Program-made: the position numbers and the translations under genes
Notes under the pieces: generated by a model
What the model saw: only the letters and a program-made list of their open reading frames with translations
Told to the model about the DNA's origin: nothing
Databases searched by the model: none
Shown: one piece after another, positions 8,359 through 15,688 of the stretch
Numbering within the stretch: position 1 is the first letter of the stretch
Layout: each line of letters starts with the position of its first letter
NCBI RefSeq assembly: GCF_022496765.1
Contig: NZ_VANV01000024.1
Location: 1-64,000 of the forward strand
Source: Acidaminobacter sp. JC074
GTDB taxonomy: Bacteria > Bacillota > Clostridia > Peptostreptococcales > Acidaminobacteraceae
Length of the DNA: 64,000 bases
Reading direction: 5' to 3'

Positions 8359-9267
8359 TTATTTATAAGCAGCAATAACGCTACCTAATGCAATTGAGTT
8401 TAATTTATCTTCAAAGCTGTCTGCTCTTGAGACCAATACAACTGGCGCCTTAGCACCCATAATGATTCCAGCAGAACGTGCTTTTGATAAGTAAGTTAAA
8501 GATTTACCTATACCATTACCAACTTCAATGGTTGGTACCACTACAACATCTACGTCACCAGCAATTTGTGACTTAAAGCCTTTTGTCTCTGCTGCTTCTT
8601 TAGAAACAACAAGGTCAAATGCAAGAGGTCCTTCTACAATAACACCCTCACCAAATTCACCATTTTGACACTTTTCTTCTAAAGCTTTGGCATCTACAGT
8701 AGCAGGCATCTTAGGATTTACTTTTTCCTTAGCTGCTAAACATGCTACCTTAACATTGTCATTACCAAGAGCTTTCGCTACTTGAATAGCATTTTTAGTA
8801 ATGGCTGTCTTTGCTTCTAAATCTGGTGTGATGTTCATACCACCATCAGTGAAGTACATAAGCTTATGGTAAGTAGGAATATCATAAACCATTACATGCG
8901 ACAGTTGACTGTCTGTTCTTAAGCCCACTTCCTTATCCAGTACTGCCTTAAGTAAAATAGATGTGTCAATAAGACCCTTCATCACAAAATCTGCCTGACC
9001 AGTCTTTACAAGTTCAACTGACTTTCTAGCAACTTCTGTTAAGTCTTCTAAATGAATCAATTGGTAACCTGATAGGTCTAACTTGTTTTTATCAGCAATC
9101 TCTTTAATTAATTTTTCATCACCAACTAAAACAGGCTCTACAACTGATTCTTCTGCCGCTTTTACAACAGCCAGTAAGACATCTTCGTCTTGTGCAGCAG
9201 CTACAACAAGTTTCATCGTCTCTTGCTTTTTAGCTGCTTCCAGTAACTCATTAATGTTTTTTATCAT
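8359..9267 (-). CDS. ptb: Phosphate butyryltransferase (phosphotransacylase)
   Basis: It converts an acyl-CoA plus phosphate to acyl phosphate and CoA, the step before substrate-level ATP synthesis by an acyl kinase. The 302-aa protein is the single-domain PTA/PTB type, with VVAAAQDEDVL near the N-terminus, the family block FVMKGLIDTS, and a C-terminal GAKAPVVLVSRAD segment. Size matches clostridial Ptb. Because iorA-iorB follow directly, the likely substrates here are aryl-acetyl-CoA or branched acyl-CoA species rather than (or besides) butyryl-CoA. No butyrate kinase gene is adjacent. Acetyl-specific Pta is less likely by length and motifs. Confidence 0.92.
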   Translation of the reverse strand: MIKNINELLEAAKKQETMKLVVAAAQDEDVLLAVVKAAEESVVEPVLVGDEKLIKEIADKNKLDLSGYQLIHLEDLTEVARKSVELVKTGQADFVMKGLIDTSILLKAVLDKEVGLRTDSQLSHVMVYDIPTYHKLMYFTDGGMNITPDLEAKTAITKNAIQVAKALGNDNVKVACLAAKEKVNPKMPATVDAKALEEKCQNGEFGEGVIVEGPLAFDLVVSKEAAETKGFKSQIAGDVDVVVVPTIEVGNGIGKSLTYLSKARSAGIIMGAKAPVVLVSRADSFEDKLNSIALGSVIAAYK

Positions 9268-9328
9268 ATCTTCTCCTTTTCATTTAAAATTTTTATGTAA
9301 GGATTCAAATTTTTTTATAACCACCTTC

Positions 9329-9357
9329 ATCTTACAATATTTTTGTAAGCATTGCAA
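9329..9357 (-). promoter_or_regulatory. ptb-iorAB promoter with inverted-repeat operator
   Basis: On the minus strand TTGCAA (9352-9357) and TAAGAT (9329-9334) are 17 bp apart. The spacer and -10 are occupied by a perfect 7-bp inverted repeat, CTTACAA-N5-TTGTAAG (9331-9349), ideally placed for a repressor. Confidence 0.68.
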
Positions 9358-9376
9358 TAAATTTTGAAAGAGAAAA

Positions 9377-9405
9377 AATTTAATTCTATCTAAACAAGAA
9401 GTCAA
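9377..9405 (-). promoter_or_regulatory. Second, upstream ptb-iorAB promoter
   Basis: On the minus strand TTGACT (9400-9405) and TAAATT (9377-9382) are 17 bp apart, upstream of the operator-bearing promoter. The -35 overlaps the edge of the hairpin repeat starting at 9402. Confidence 0.5.
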
Positions 9406-9450
9406 GGTATTGAGCTTTTCGTCACTTGTAAAAATAGGTTTTCATACCAA
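9402..9450 (+). repeat. Intergenic hairpin repeat, copy 1
   Basis: This 49-nt block aligns without gaps to 47838-47886, with most differences being transitions. It can form two hairpins: AAGGT/GCTTT, then an imperfect TGTAAAAAT/GTTTTCATA. It lies downstream of the AraC-family gene's terminator and upstream of ptb. Confidence 0.55.
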
Positions 9451-9456
9451 AGAAAA

Positions 9457-9487
9457 AAGTGGCCATGCATCCTTTGCATACCCACTT
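9457..9487 (-). terminator. Terminator of the AraC-family gene
   Basis: A 13-bp stem (AAGTGGGTATGCA with TGCATGGCCACTT on the minus strand, one G-G mismatch and one G-U) with a 5-nt loop is followed by T6. Confidence 0.8.
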
Positions 9488-9518
9488 TCTTTATGGTCAA
9501 ATATTTATTTATGATTTT

Positions 9519-10388
9519 CTATTTAACAGGCACATAAATGTACATTTTAGAGGATGCCTTGTTAGGATCAAAATCTTTGTCGTAAAGCTCAAAGTCATAT
9601 TCATAGACAGCCTCATAACCACTTTCAGGCAGCCACTTAGAATAAATGCCCTTGTAGGTATCACCTAGCCCTTCCACAGAACCTATGTGTGTAAAAACAG
9701 CATACTTAGAATGAGTTACTTCCCACACTTCCATGCCAGAAGGTAGGTCCTCTACAGAGTCTACTTCTATACCGGCAAGGTACTTAAAGTCATTTTGAAT
9801 GTCTAAATTCAGGTTTTCTACATTTTCTTCTACAGGTTCACAAATACCGTAAGACTTCATGTTGCCTACAGCATGTTTGATTTCTCCTTGTCTTTTAAAG
9901 AAGTCTGACCACAGTTCTCCAATTTCACCATTTAAGTTCTTGCCATCATAAACCATGCCACAGATCAATATCTTCTTAAGCTCTACAATTTCAGGTTTCA
10001 TTTCTCTACCTCCATAAGTCCATATTATCTTTTCTGCCTCTATAGGAGGAAGCATTTTTATATAAGCCCTATCTTTGCGATACTTAGCCGGAGAAATGCC
10101 GAAGGTCTTTGTGAAGGACCTGGTAAATGCATCTTGTGATGAAAACTGAAAGTCCAGTGCAATATCTACAATTTTCCTGTCGGATTCTAAAAGCATCCCA
10201 GCAGCTTCAGTAAGTCTTCTGCTTCTTATATAACCACTGATGGTGTAACCTGTAAAGATATGAAACAGCTTAGAAAAATGACAACGACTGAAACCATTCA
10301 CCTTAGACAAGTCTTCTAGTGTAAAAGGTGACATCAAATTGTTTTCAACAAATACAAGTGTTTTTTCCAAAGCAGTTTTGTAATACAT
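9519..10388 (-). CDS. AraC family regulator with GyrI-like ligand-binding domain
   Basis: The 289-aa protein has an N-terminal AraC/XylS DNA-binding domain with two helix-turn-helices (about residues 8-105: FTLEDLSKVNGFSRCHFSKLF and the conserved second-HTH block ending FGISPAKYRKDR). A C-terminal GyrI-like/Rob-type effector-binding domain spans about residues 125-289 and includes a YEYDFELYDKDF segment near the end. This domain order is that of Rob/SoxS-like multidrug-responsive regulators. GTAGGAGG lies 6 nt before the ATG. It is monocistronic with its own terminator. Targets are unknown; ptb-iorAB lies downstream in the same orientation but behind a terminator. Confidence 0.9.
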   Translation of the reverse strand: MYYKTALEKTLVFVENNLMSPFTLEDLSKVNGFSRCHFSKLFHIFTGYTISGYIRSRRLTEAAGMLLESDRKIVDIALDFQFSSQDAFTRSFTKTFGISPAKYRKDRAYIKMLPPIEAEKIIWTYGGREMKPEIVELKKILICGMVYDGKNLNGEIGELWSDFFKRQGEIKHAVGNMKSYGICEPVEENVENLNLDIQNDFKYLAGIEVDSVEDLPSGMEVWEVTHSKYAVFTHIGSVEGLGDTYKGIYSKWLPESGYEAVYEYDFELYDKDFDPNKASSKMYIYVPVK

Positions 10389-10453
10389 GCCTACCTCCTA
10401 CATTTAGTATATGAAATCCCAGTCAGATATTCTTGACATTTTGTTCGAAAAAA

Positions 10454-10475
10454 AATTCAGAGAAAGCTCTGAATT
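10454..10475 (-). terminator. Terminator of the radical SAM/nadK/TPR operon
   Basis: A perfect 9-bp stem AATTCAGAG/CTCTGAATT with a 4-nt loop overlaps the TPR gene's stop codon and is followed by T8 on the minus strand. Confidence 0.9.
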
Positions 10476-11595
10476 AATTTAATAATCTCATTTCATTTAA
10501 TCTTTTAATCCAAGCAGACGTAATTTCATCTTCTGGATCAGCTTTAAAAGATCTCATCAGAAAAGACTCTGCCTCGTCTAGTTCATTTAACTGGATATAA
10601 ACAATACCTAAGTTACACAATATTTCTGAGTTCTCACGGTCCATCTTTAAAGCTTCTTTGAAGGCTTTAATGGCCTCTTCAAATCTACCCATGGTCATAT
10701 AACACAAACCAATTTCATTATAGGTTTGAACATGACCTGTATTAAGCTCCATCACCTTGGCATAATACTTTAAGGCATTGTCAAAGTCATTGTTCATCCT
10801 GTAACCCAAACCAATAAAGAACATAAGGTTCCACCAATCAAGGTATTCCGGTTCAAGAGCTAATAAAATTTCCAAACCTTCGTCTACACGACCATCTAAG
10901 ATCAGTGTGTGACCTTCTTCAAACTTGATTTTTGCATTTAAATCCGTCAGTCTAGTCACAATATCATGTTTAGAGTTTTCATCGATGTCTTTTTTAATGG
11001 CTGTTACCCATGCTTCTTCAGCTTTCTTGTATTCATTTTCATTAGAATACATAAAGCCCAAGTGGTAATAGGCATTTGGATCATCTGGGTATTTTCTAAT
11101 CAAATTCTCAAAGACATCTCTAGCCTCTGCTAAAAATACCTTATCTGTCTTCTCATCTTCATAAGCGAGTTCTACACAACATCTACCGTAATTGACAAGG
11201 ACATCAATTTCACTGTCTACAAATAGAAGGCTTGCCTTGAAGTAAATTAGAGCTTTCACCTTCTCCTGACTATTGGCCAAATCAAAACCATGCTTTAAAA
11301 AGAACAAACCGACATTTTGATCAATGGCTAAAAGTAAGTCATGGTAGTATGCTTTATGAGGAAAATCTTCGTCAACGGCTAAGACAAAGCCCATGCCCTT
11401 CACCATGTTGGCAGCTGTAATATCAGCAGCCGAAACACCATTTACCTTGTCCATCACATCAACAAACATAACTGGAATAGGAATTGATGGATCCAAAGTC
11501 ATGCCATTGATTTCTGCTTTTGCCTCTGGCTTTAACTCAATGAAAACAACTTCATCCAGTTTACTTTTAAAAAGTTCATCTAATCTATTAAACAT
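10474..11595 (-). CDS. Tetratricopeptide repeat protein with N-terminal SseB-like domain
   Basis: The 373-aa cytoplasmic protein has no signal peptide. The first about 95 residues (FNRLDELFKSKLDEVVFIELKP...) look like a compact alpha/beta domain of SseB or enhanced-serine-sensitivity type, a tentative assignment. The rest is TPR: helix pairs with the W/Y-G-Y-A-F-P spacing are seen at residues 105-160, 165-200 and especially 255-365 (AYYHLGFMYSNENEYKKAEEAW; TYNEIGLCYMTMGRFEEAIKAF; ILCNLGIVYIQLNELDEAESFL). These make protein-binding scaffolds; the partner is unknown. AGAGGATAAT precedes the ATG. It is the last gene of the operon and starts 1 nt after nadK ends. Confidence 0.8.
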   Translation of the reverse strand: MFNRLDELFKSKLDEVVFIELKPEAKAEINGMTLDPSIPIPVMFVDVMDKVNGVSAADITAANMVKGMGFVLAVDEDFPHKAYYHDLLLAIDQNVGLFFLKHGFDLANSQEKVKALIYFKASLLFVDSEIDVLVNYGRCCVELAYEDEKTDKVFLAEARDVFENLIRKYPDDPNAYYHLGFMYSNENEYKKAEEAWVTAIKKDIDENSKHDIVTRLTDLNAKIKFEEGHTLILDGRVDEGLEILLALEPEYLDWWNLMFFIGLGYRMNNDFDNALKYYAKVMELNTGHVQTYNEIGLCYMTMGRFEEAIKAFKEALKMDRENSEILCNLGIVYIQLNELDEAESFLMRSFKADPEDEITSAWIKRLNEMRLLN

Positions 11596-11596
11596 A

Positions 11597-12409
11597 TTAT
11601 CCTCTTATAATATTCTTATCTATAATCTTCTTTCTATATAGATTGTAGTAGCTGTATCTCTTATCCCTTAAAATCTCTATGGCCTTGTGAGACGCCATAA
11701 TGTGGATTTCAGATATATAATCATTGGAAATCTTCAAGCCATCACAAGCAACAATCACTTCACGTGAGTTTGACTTGATGATGTTGATGTCTATAGCCGC
11801 CTCTATAGGCAGAACCATAGATGACATAAGTGGTCTGTTAACACTGTTGTCATTTGGATTAAGAGGTGTCAGCTGATAAACTGGAAGTTCCGAGTGCATA
11901 GCAACCCCTCCAGCCCAAATAGCATAACCCGTTGCACCAATTGGTGTAGAAATAATAAAGCCATCACCAGTAAAGTAGTTAAACTCTTCTTTATCAATGT
12001 AAATCATGGCTTCCATAAGTCTTGGTTCCAGATGTTTGATCAAAATTTCATTAAAAGCGTACTTTTCAATCACCTGACCGTTAACCGTCTTACAGATTAC
12101 CTTTAACAAAGGATAAGACTGCACATTGTAAGTGTTGGTTTTGATAACATCAATGAGTCTGTCGATTTCATCAATATGAAAACTCGGCAGAAAACCCAAG
12201 GTTCCTGTATTGATACCTACAAAAGGCACCTTAAGGCCACGCATCATACGAATGGCACTTAACATGGTTCCGTCACCACCGATAACAACCACAAGGTCTG
12301 GATTGTCTTCAACAACATTGATCCCTGATTCAACAAGTCTTCTGATCAACTTGCCTTTAACTCTTAAACTTTCTTTCTTAAAATTATGGTGCAAGAGTAC
12401 TCTTTTCAT
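11597..12409 (-). CDS. nadK: NAD kinase
   Basis: It phosphorylates NAD to NADP. The 270-aa protein carries the diagnostic GGDGT motif (residues 44-48, in VVIGGDGTMLS), the conserved FTGDGFIISTPIGATGYA substrate block and VACDGL in the C-terminal beta-sandwich domain. The length is normal. It sits in a leftward operon between a membrane protein and the TPR gene. Confidence 0.95.
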   Translation of the reverse strand: MKRVLLHHNFKKESLRVKGKLIRRLVESGINVVEDNPDLVVVIGGDGTMLSAIRMMRGLKVPFVGINTGTLGFLPSFHIDEIDRLIDVIKTNTYNVQSYPLLKVICKTVNGQVIEKYAFNEILIKHLEPRLMEAMIYIDKEEFNYFTGDGFIISTPIGATGYAIWAGGVAMHSELPVYQLTPLNPNDNSVNRPLMSSMVLPIEAAIDINIIKSNSREVIVACDGLKISNDYISEIHIMASHKAIEILRDKRYSYYNLYRKKIIDKNIIRG

Positions 12410-12416
12410 AGGTCAC

Positions 12417-13184
12417 CTATTTCCCGTAAATATTTCTCATATATTCTCTTTTTCTTCTTGAAGAAACACTTAGTATCTTAAATATATAGCCTCTATAAAT
12501 TAAATAATATAAAAGTGGAATACCACTTAATACAGCTTGAACAATACTAAAAATAATAACATTCAACAATTCTGGCATGGTTACTAGCGCACCCATGAGT
12601 GGTACCAATACAAAACGACTCATTAACATATAGAGTCCTATACAAATCATACCCAGAATACCGTTAATCAACAACCAATGTTGCCAATTTTCTTTAATAA
12701 AGTTATGACCATAAGCAAAGATCTCTAGTCTGTCTAAGTCCTTTTGATAAATAACCTCTGGTGTTGCATAGACCAAATAGAAGAATAGAATTAAAAATGA
12801 CGGTACTGGTATTCTTGTTAAAGCCATAAATAATGACACGATGATGTTTGGAATGGCAGTAGCTGTTAAAGCAGGCATAAAGTATCTCATATAGTTCTTA
12901 CCTATTTCTGAGAACTTAAACTTAAAGCCGTTAACGGCATTTTCTAAATGTGTTAAATAATCAGAGATCATATAACAAGAGAAAAACCAACCGATAATTC
13001 CCGCTAGGAAACCACCTGCAGAACCTAATCTTCCAACAGTTATACCCAACAGGTATGAAAAAATTGCATAAGCTACTATATATAAGCCAAGCATAGGAAT
13101 CAAGAAAATATTTTTACTATATGATTCATTAGTCTTTTTAAAGACAACTTTGTTGATGGCTTTTAAATCTGAGAAAAAACTCAT
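12417..13184 (-). CDS. Polytopic membrane protein of unknown function
   Basis: I do not recognise the family firmly. The 255-aa protein has about six hydrophobic segments (roughly residues 28-48, 55-75, 100-140, 165-190, 195-215 and 218-240) and a very basic C-terminus (SSRRKREYMRNIYGK) that should face the cytoplasm. The overall look, with long amphipathic stretches between TM pairs, is like DUF4013 or EI24-type proteins of Firmicutes, but I cannot confirm that. It is spaced 4 nt after the radical SAM gene and 7 nt before nadK, so it is co-transcribed. Confidence 0.75.
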   Translation of the reverse strand: MSFFSDLKAINKVVFKKTNESYSKNIFLIPMLGLYIVAYAIFSYLLGITVGRLGSAGGFLAGIIGWFFSCYMISDYLTHLENAVNGFKFKFSEIGKNYMRYFMPALTATAIPNIIVSLFMALTRIPVPSFLILFFYLVYATPEVIYQKDLDRLEIFAYGHNFIKENWQHWLLINGILGMICIGLYMLMSRFVLVPLMGALVTMPELLNVIIFSIVQAVLSGIPLLYYLIYRGYIFKILSVSSRRKREYMRNIYGK

Positions 13185-13188
13185 ATCA

Positions 13189-14925
13189 TCACTCCTTATT
13201 GATATAGTGTGTTACATCTTGGTATGTTGATTTAGAAAATACTTGATAGTCGACATTGTAGTCGTACATGATGATTTGTTCTTCATTTATTAGTTCTTTA
13301 CTATTATCAAGATAATTTATTATATCATATGGGTATTCTACAAACTTCACATGTTTAAGCCACTGCTTAACAGACTTTTCTCTAGTGGCTTTGGTCTTTA
13401 AATAATCATAACATGCATTTTGGAAATCCTTGTCCCTATTGACTTCAAAGAAAACAGATGGTGTCTTGTCATTTGAAAGATAGTAGTCATGTTGCATGAT
13501 ACTTTTTAAAAGAGCCATGTCTTCAAAGTTATTTGCCAAACAGAAATCAAATAAGATTTCGTAAAGCTTAAGAAGCTTATGTGGCTGATCAAAGAGATGG
13601 TTGTCTAACCAGTACTTTGAGAATGATATATAAAAATCAACTGCCCTATTATAATATTTTTTTATAACCATATCAAGACAATTTATAAAACGATTAGAAT
13701 TGTAGTAGATTTCAACAATTTCCTCTACATATTTAAGGCTGATCATTTCCTTATATGTGATGTATTTATTATAGAAGATTTCATAAGGTGCCTGTTTGCT
13801 GTAAACATAACCATGAAGTTCTCTATCATTTCTAAGACCTGACCCCTTTAAAAGTTTTAAAAAACCTAACTGCAACTTCTCTGGTCTAAGAGCGTAAACA
13901 TCCTCAAAGGAGTTTAAGAAAGTCTCATAGTCTTCATAAGGTAGACCTGCAATTAAGTCTAGGTGCAAATGAATGTTCTTAAACTTTGACAGGCTCTTAA
14001 CCGTCTTTTTAATGCCGTCGAATTTGACATTTCTTTTTATGGCAATCATGGTCGGTTCATTGGTAGACTGAACACCAATTTCAAATTGGAAGAGACCTAC
14101 TCGCACGCCTTCTAAATAATCGATGGTTTCTTGGTCTAGTAGACTTGCCACTATTTCAAAGTGGAAATTGGTAATGCCATTGTCGTTTTCAGCTAAAAAC
14201 TTAATAAGCTCCAAGGCTCTTTTAGGATGAGCATTAAAGGTTCTGTCAACAAATTTAACCTGAGCCACCTTGTGATTGATAAAGAACATCATATCTTCTT
14301 TTACACGGTCTAAAGAAAAATATCTTACATGACCCGTTGTTGAAGACAAACAGTATTGACAGTTAAATGGACAACCCCTTGACGATTCATAGTAAAGCTT
14401 TTTAAAGTCTAAGCCATCAAGGTTTTCATAAGGAAATGGCACTTCATCTAAATCCTCTATCAAAGGTCTAGCTGGATTGACTTGGATGGTCTCTTCTCTG
14501 TAAGCAACCCCCTCAAGGTCTGATTGGCTTCCCTTGTTTAAAAACAGATAATCACATAGGGCCTTGTAGGACCTTTCGCCTTCACCAAAAATGATGTAAT
14601 CTATAAAGTCATATGCTTCTAATATGGAAGCTGGTTCATAAGAAACTTCAGGTCCACCAAAAACAAGCTTTATATCTGGATTGATGGTTTTGATGTCCTC
14701 AGCTATTTTTAAGGTCATTTCATAATTCCAGATATAACATGAAAAAGAGATCACATCATAGTCTTCCTTAAAGATGTCCCTTACTATATCATCTACATGC
14801 TGGTTGATTGTATATTCCTTTATAGTCGGATAATAAGACTCACTTCTTACATATTGGCTTAAATATCTGATGGCCAAGGAAGAATGTGAGTACTTGGAGT
14901 TTAGTGTTAATAATAAGTTTTTCAT
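13189..14925 (-). CDS. B12-binding-type radical SAM protein (DUF4080-like)
   Basis: The 578-aa protein has an N-terminal Rossmann-type cobalamin-binding domain (residues 1-125, including LVFGGPEVSYEP) that lacks an obvious DxHxxG base ligand, followed by a radical SAM core with the [4Fe-4S] motif SRGCPFNCQYC (C185, C189, C192). The remaining about 190 residues match the helical DUF4080 tail of clostridial homologues. Such enzymes use SAM and possibly B12 for unknown methylation or rearrangement chemistry. It is the first gene of the radical SAM/membrane protein/nadK/TPR operon. The substrate cannot be deduced. Confidence 0.85.
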   Translation of the reverse strand: MKNLLLTLNSKYSHSSLAIRYLSQYVRSESYYPTIKEYTINQHVDDIVRDIFKEDYDVISFSCYIWNYEMTLKIAEDIKTINPDIKLVFGGPEVSYEPASILEAYDFIDYIIFGEGERSYKALCDYLFLNKGSQSDLEGVAYREETIQVNPARPLIEDLDEVPFPYENLDGLDFKKLYYESSRGCPFNCQYCLSSTTGHVRYFSLDRVKEDMMFFINHKVAQVKFVDRTFNAHPKRALELIKFLAENDNGITNFHFEIVASLLDQETIDYLEGVRVGLFQFEIGVQSTNEPTMIAIKRNVKFDGIKKTVKSLSKFKNIHLHLDLIAGLPYEDYETFLNSFEDVYALRPEKLQLGFLKLLKGSGLRNDRELHGYVYSKQAPYEIFYNKYITYKEMISLKYVEEIVEIYYNSNRFINCLDMVIKKYYNRAVDFYISFSKYWLDNHLFDQPHKLLKLYEILFDFCLANNFEDMALLKSIMQHDYYLSNDKTPSVFFEVNRDKDFQNACYDYLKTKATREKSVKQWLKHVKFVEYPYDIINYLDNSKELINEEQIIMYDYNVDYQVFSKSTYQDVTHYINKE

Positions 14926-15095
14926 ATATGCCTTCTTTCTTACACCATTGTACTTTTTTTTCCGAATAAAGACAAGAAAACACCCATCTTGTATCTACAA
15001 AAAAACATAATTTCTAAGAGACTTATCATGCTTTTTAAATGATTATATGTTATACTTTTAGAAACAGTAAGTTATTAAACTATAGGAGGGTTACC

Positions 15096-15599
15096 ATGGC
15101 AATAATGTCTTCACGTCTCATACGTCATGAAATCTGTAAGGATGAGTTAAGAAGCCTCGGGGCAAGAGTACTTGATATCCAAGGCATTATGTTCTATGTT
15201 AAATTTAAAATTAATGGCTATAAGATTTCGTACATCTATCACTTAAACCCTGACAATACATACTTCTTAGAACGTGTTAAACCATATTCAATGGTAGTCG
15301 GTGACTTCAACACAGAAGAAGATATTGTAGATATCATCAAGATTGATATCGATCAGTTTAAGAATGCAATGAATTCAAACAACTTCTCTAAATTTATCGA
15401 TGTTGATAATAACATCTCTAAATTAGTTCGTATCTTCGAGGACTTATATTTATATTATAATATCAATGCAGAAGATATTGATAATCTTAACAATGAGATT
15501 AAAACAATTCTAGCGACAATTAAAGATATCAAATCACACAGTGATCGTGTATACTTCAAGAAAGATCCAGAAGTATTAGATGAAGAAGTGGATTTTTAA
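15096..15599 (+). CDS. Conserved-looking protein of unknown function, 167 aa
   Basis: I do not recognise it. The start at 15096 is set by AGGAGGG 5 nt upstream; an upstream in-frame ATG at 15039 has no such site. The protein is soluble and highly charged, with no signal peptide. The N-terminal half (SRLIRHEICKDELRSLGARV...) looks like alpha/beta with several beta strands (MFYVKFKING, KISYIYHLN). The C-terminal half is helical and Asn/Asp-rich (DIDQFKNAMNSNN...NAEDIDNLNNEIKTI), possibly a coiled coil. It is monocistronic, with a strong terminator and strong ribosome binding site, which suggests good expression. Confidence 0.75.
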   Translation: MAIMSSRLIRHEICKDELRSLGARVLDIQGIMFYVKFKINGYKISYIYHLNPDNTYFLERVKPYSMVVGDFNTEEDIVDIIKIDIDQFKNAMNSNNFSKFIDVDNNISKLVRIFEDLYLYYNINAEDIDNLNNEIKTILATIKDIKSHSDRVYFKKDPEVLDEEVDF

Positions 15600-15625
15600 G
15601 GATTTCAATTGAAATCCTTTTTTAT
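15598..15625 (+). terminator. Terminator of the unknown 167-aa gene
   Basis: The perfect 9-bp stem AAGGATTTC/GAAATCCTT with an AATT loop overlaps the stop codon and runs into T7. Confidence 0.9.
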
Positions 15626-15627
15626 TG

Positions 15628-15660
15628 CTTTAAAAACTTGTTTTTATTCACCAAAATAAA
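15628..15660 (+). repeat. Possible degenerate copy of the intergenic hairpin repeat
   Basis: AAAAACTTGTTTTT followed by ATTCACCAAAATAAAAG resembles the palindromic core and 3' flank of the repeat at 47857-47886. It lies between convergent gene ends. The similarity is weak. Confidence 0.3.
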
Positions 15661-15661
15661 A

Positions 15662-15681
15662 GCCCACTCCTTAGAGCAGGC
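15662..15681 (-). terminator. Terminator of argS
   Basis: On the minus strand the 8-bp stem GCCTGCTC/GAGTGGGC (two G-U pairs, TAAG loop) is followed by a T-rich tail. Confidence 0.75.
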
Positions 15682-15688
15682 CCTATTA

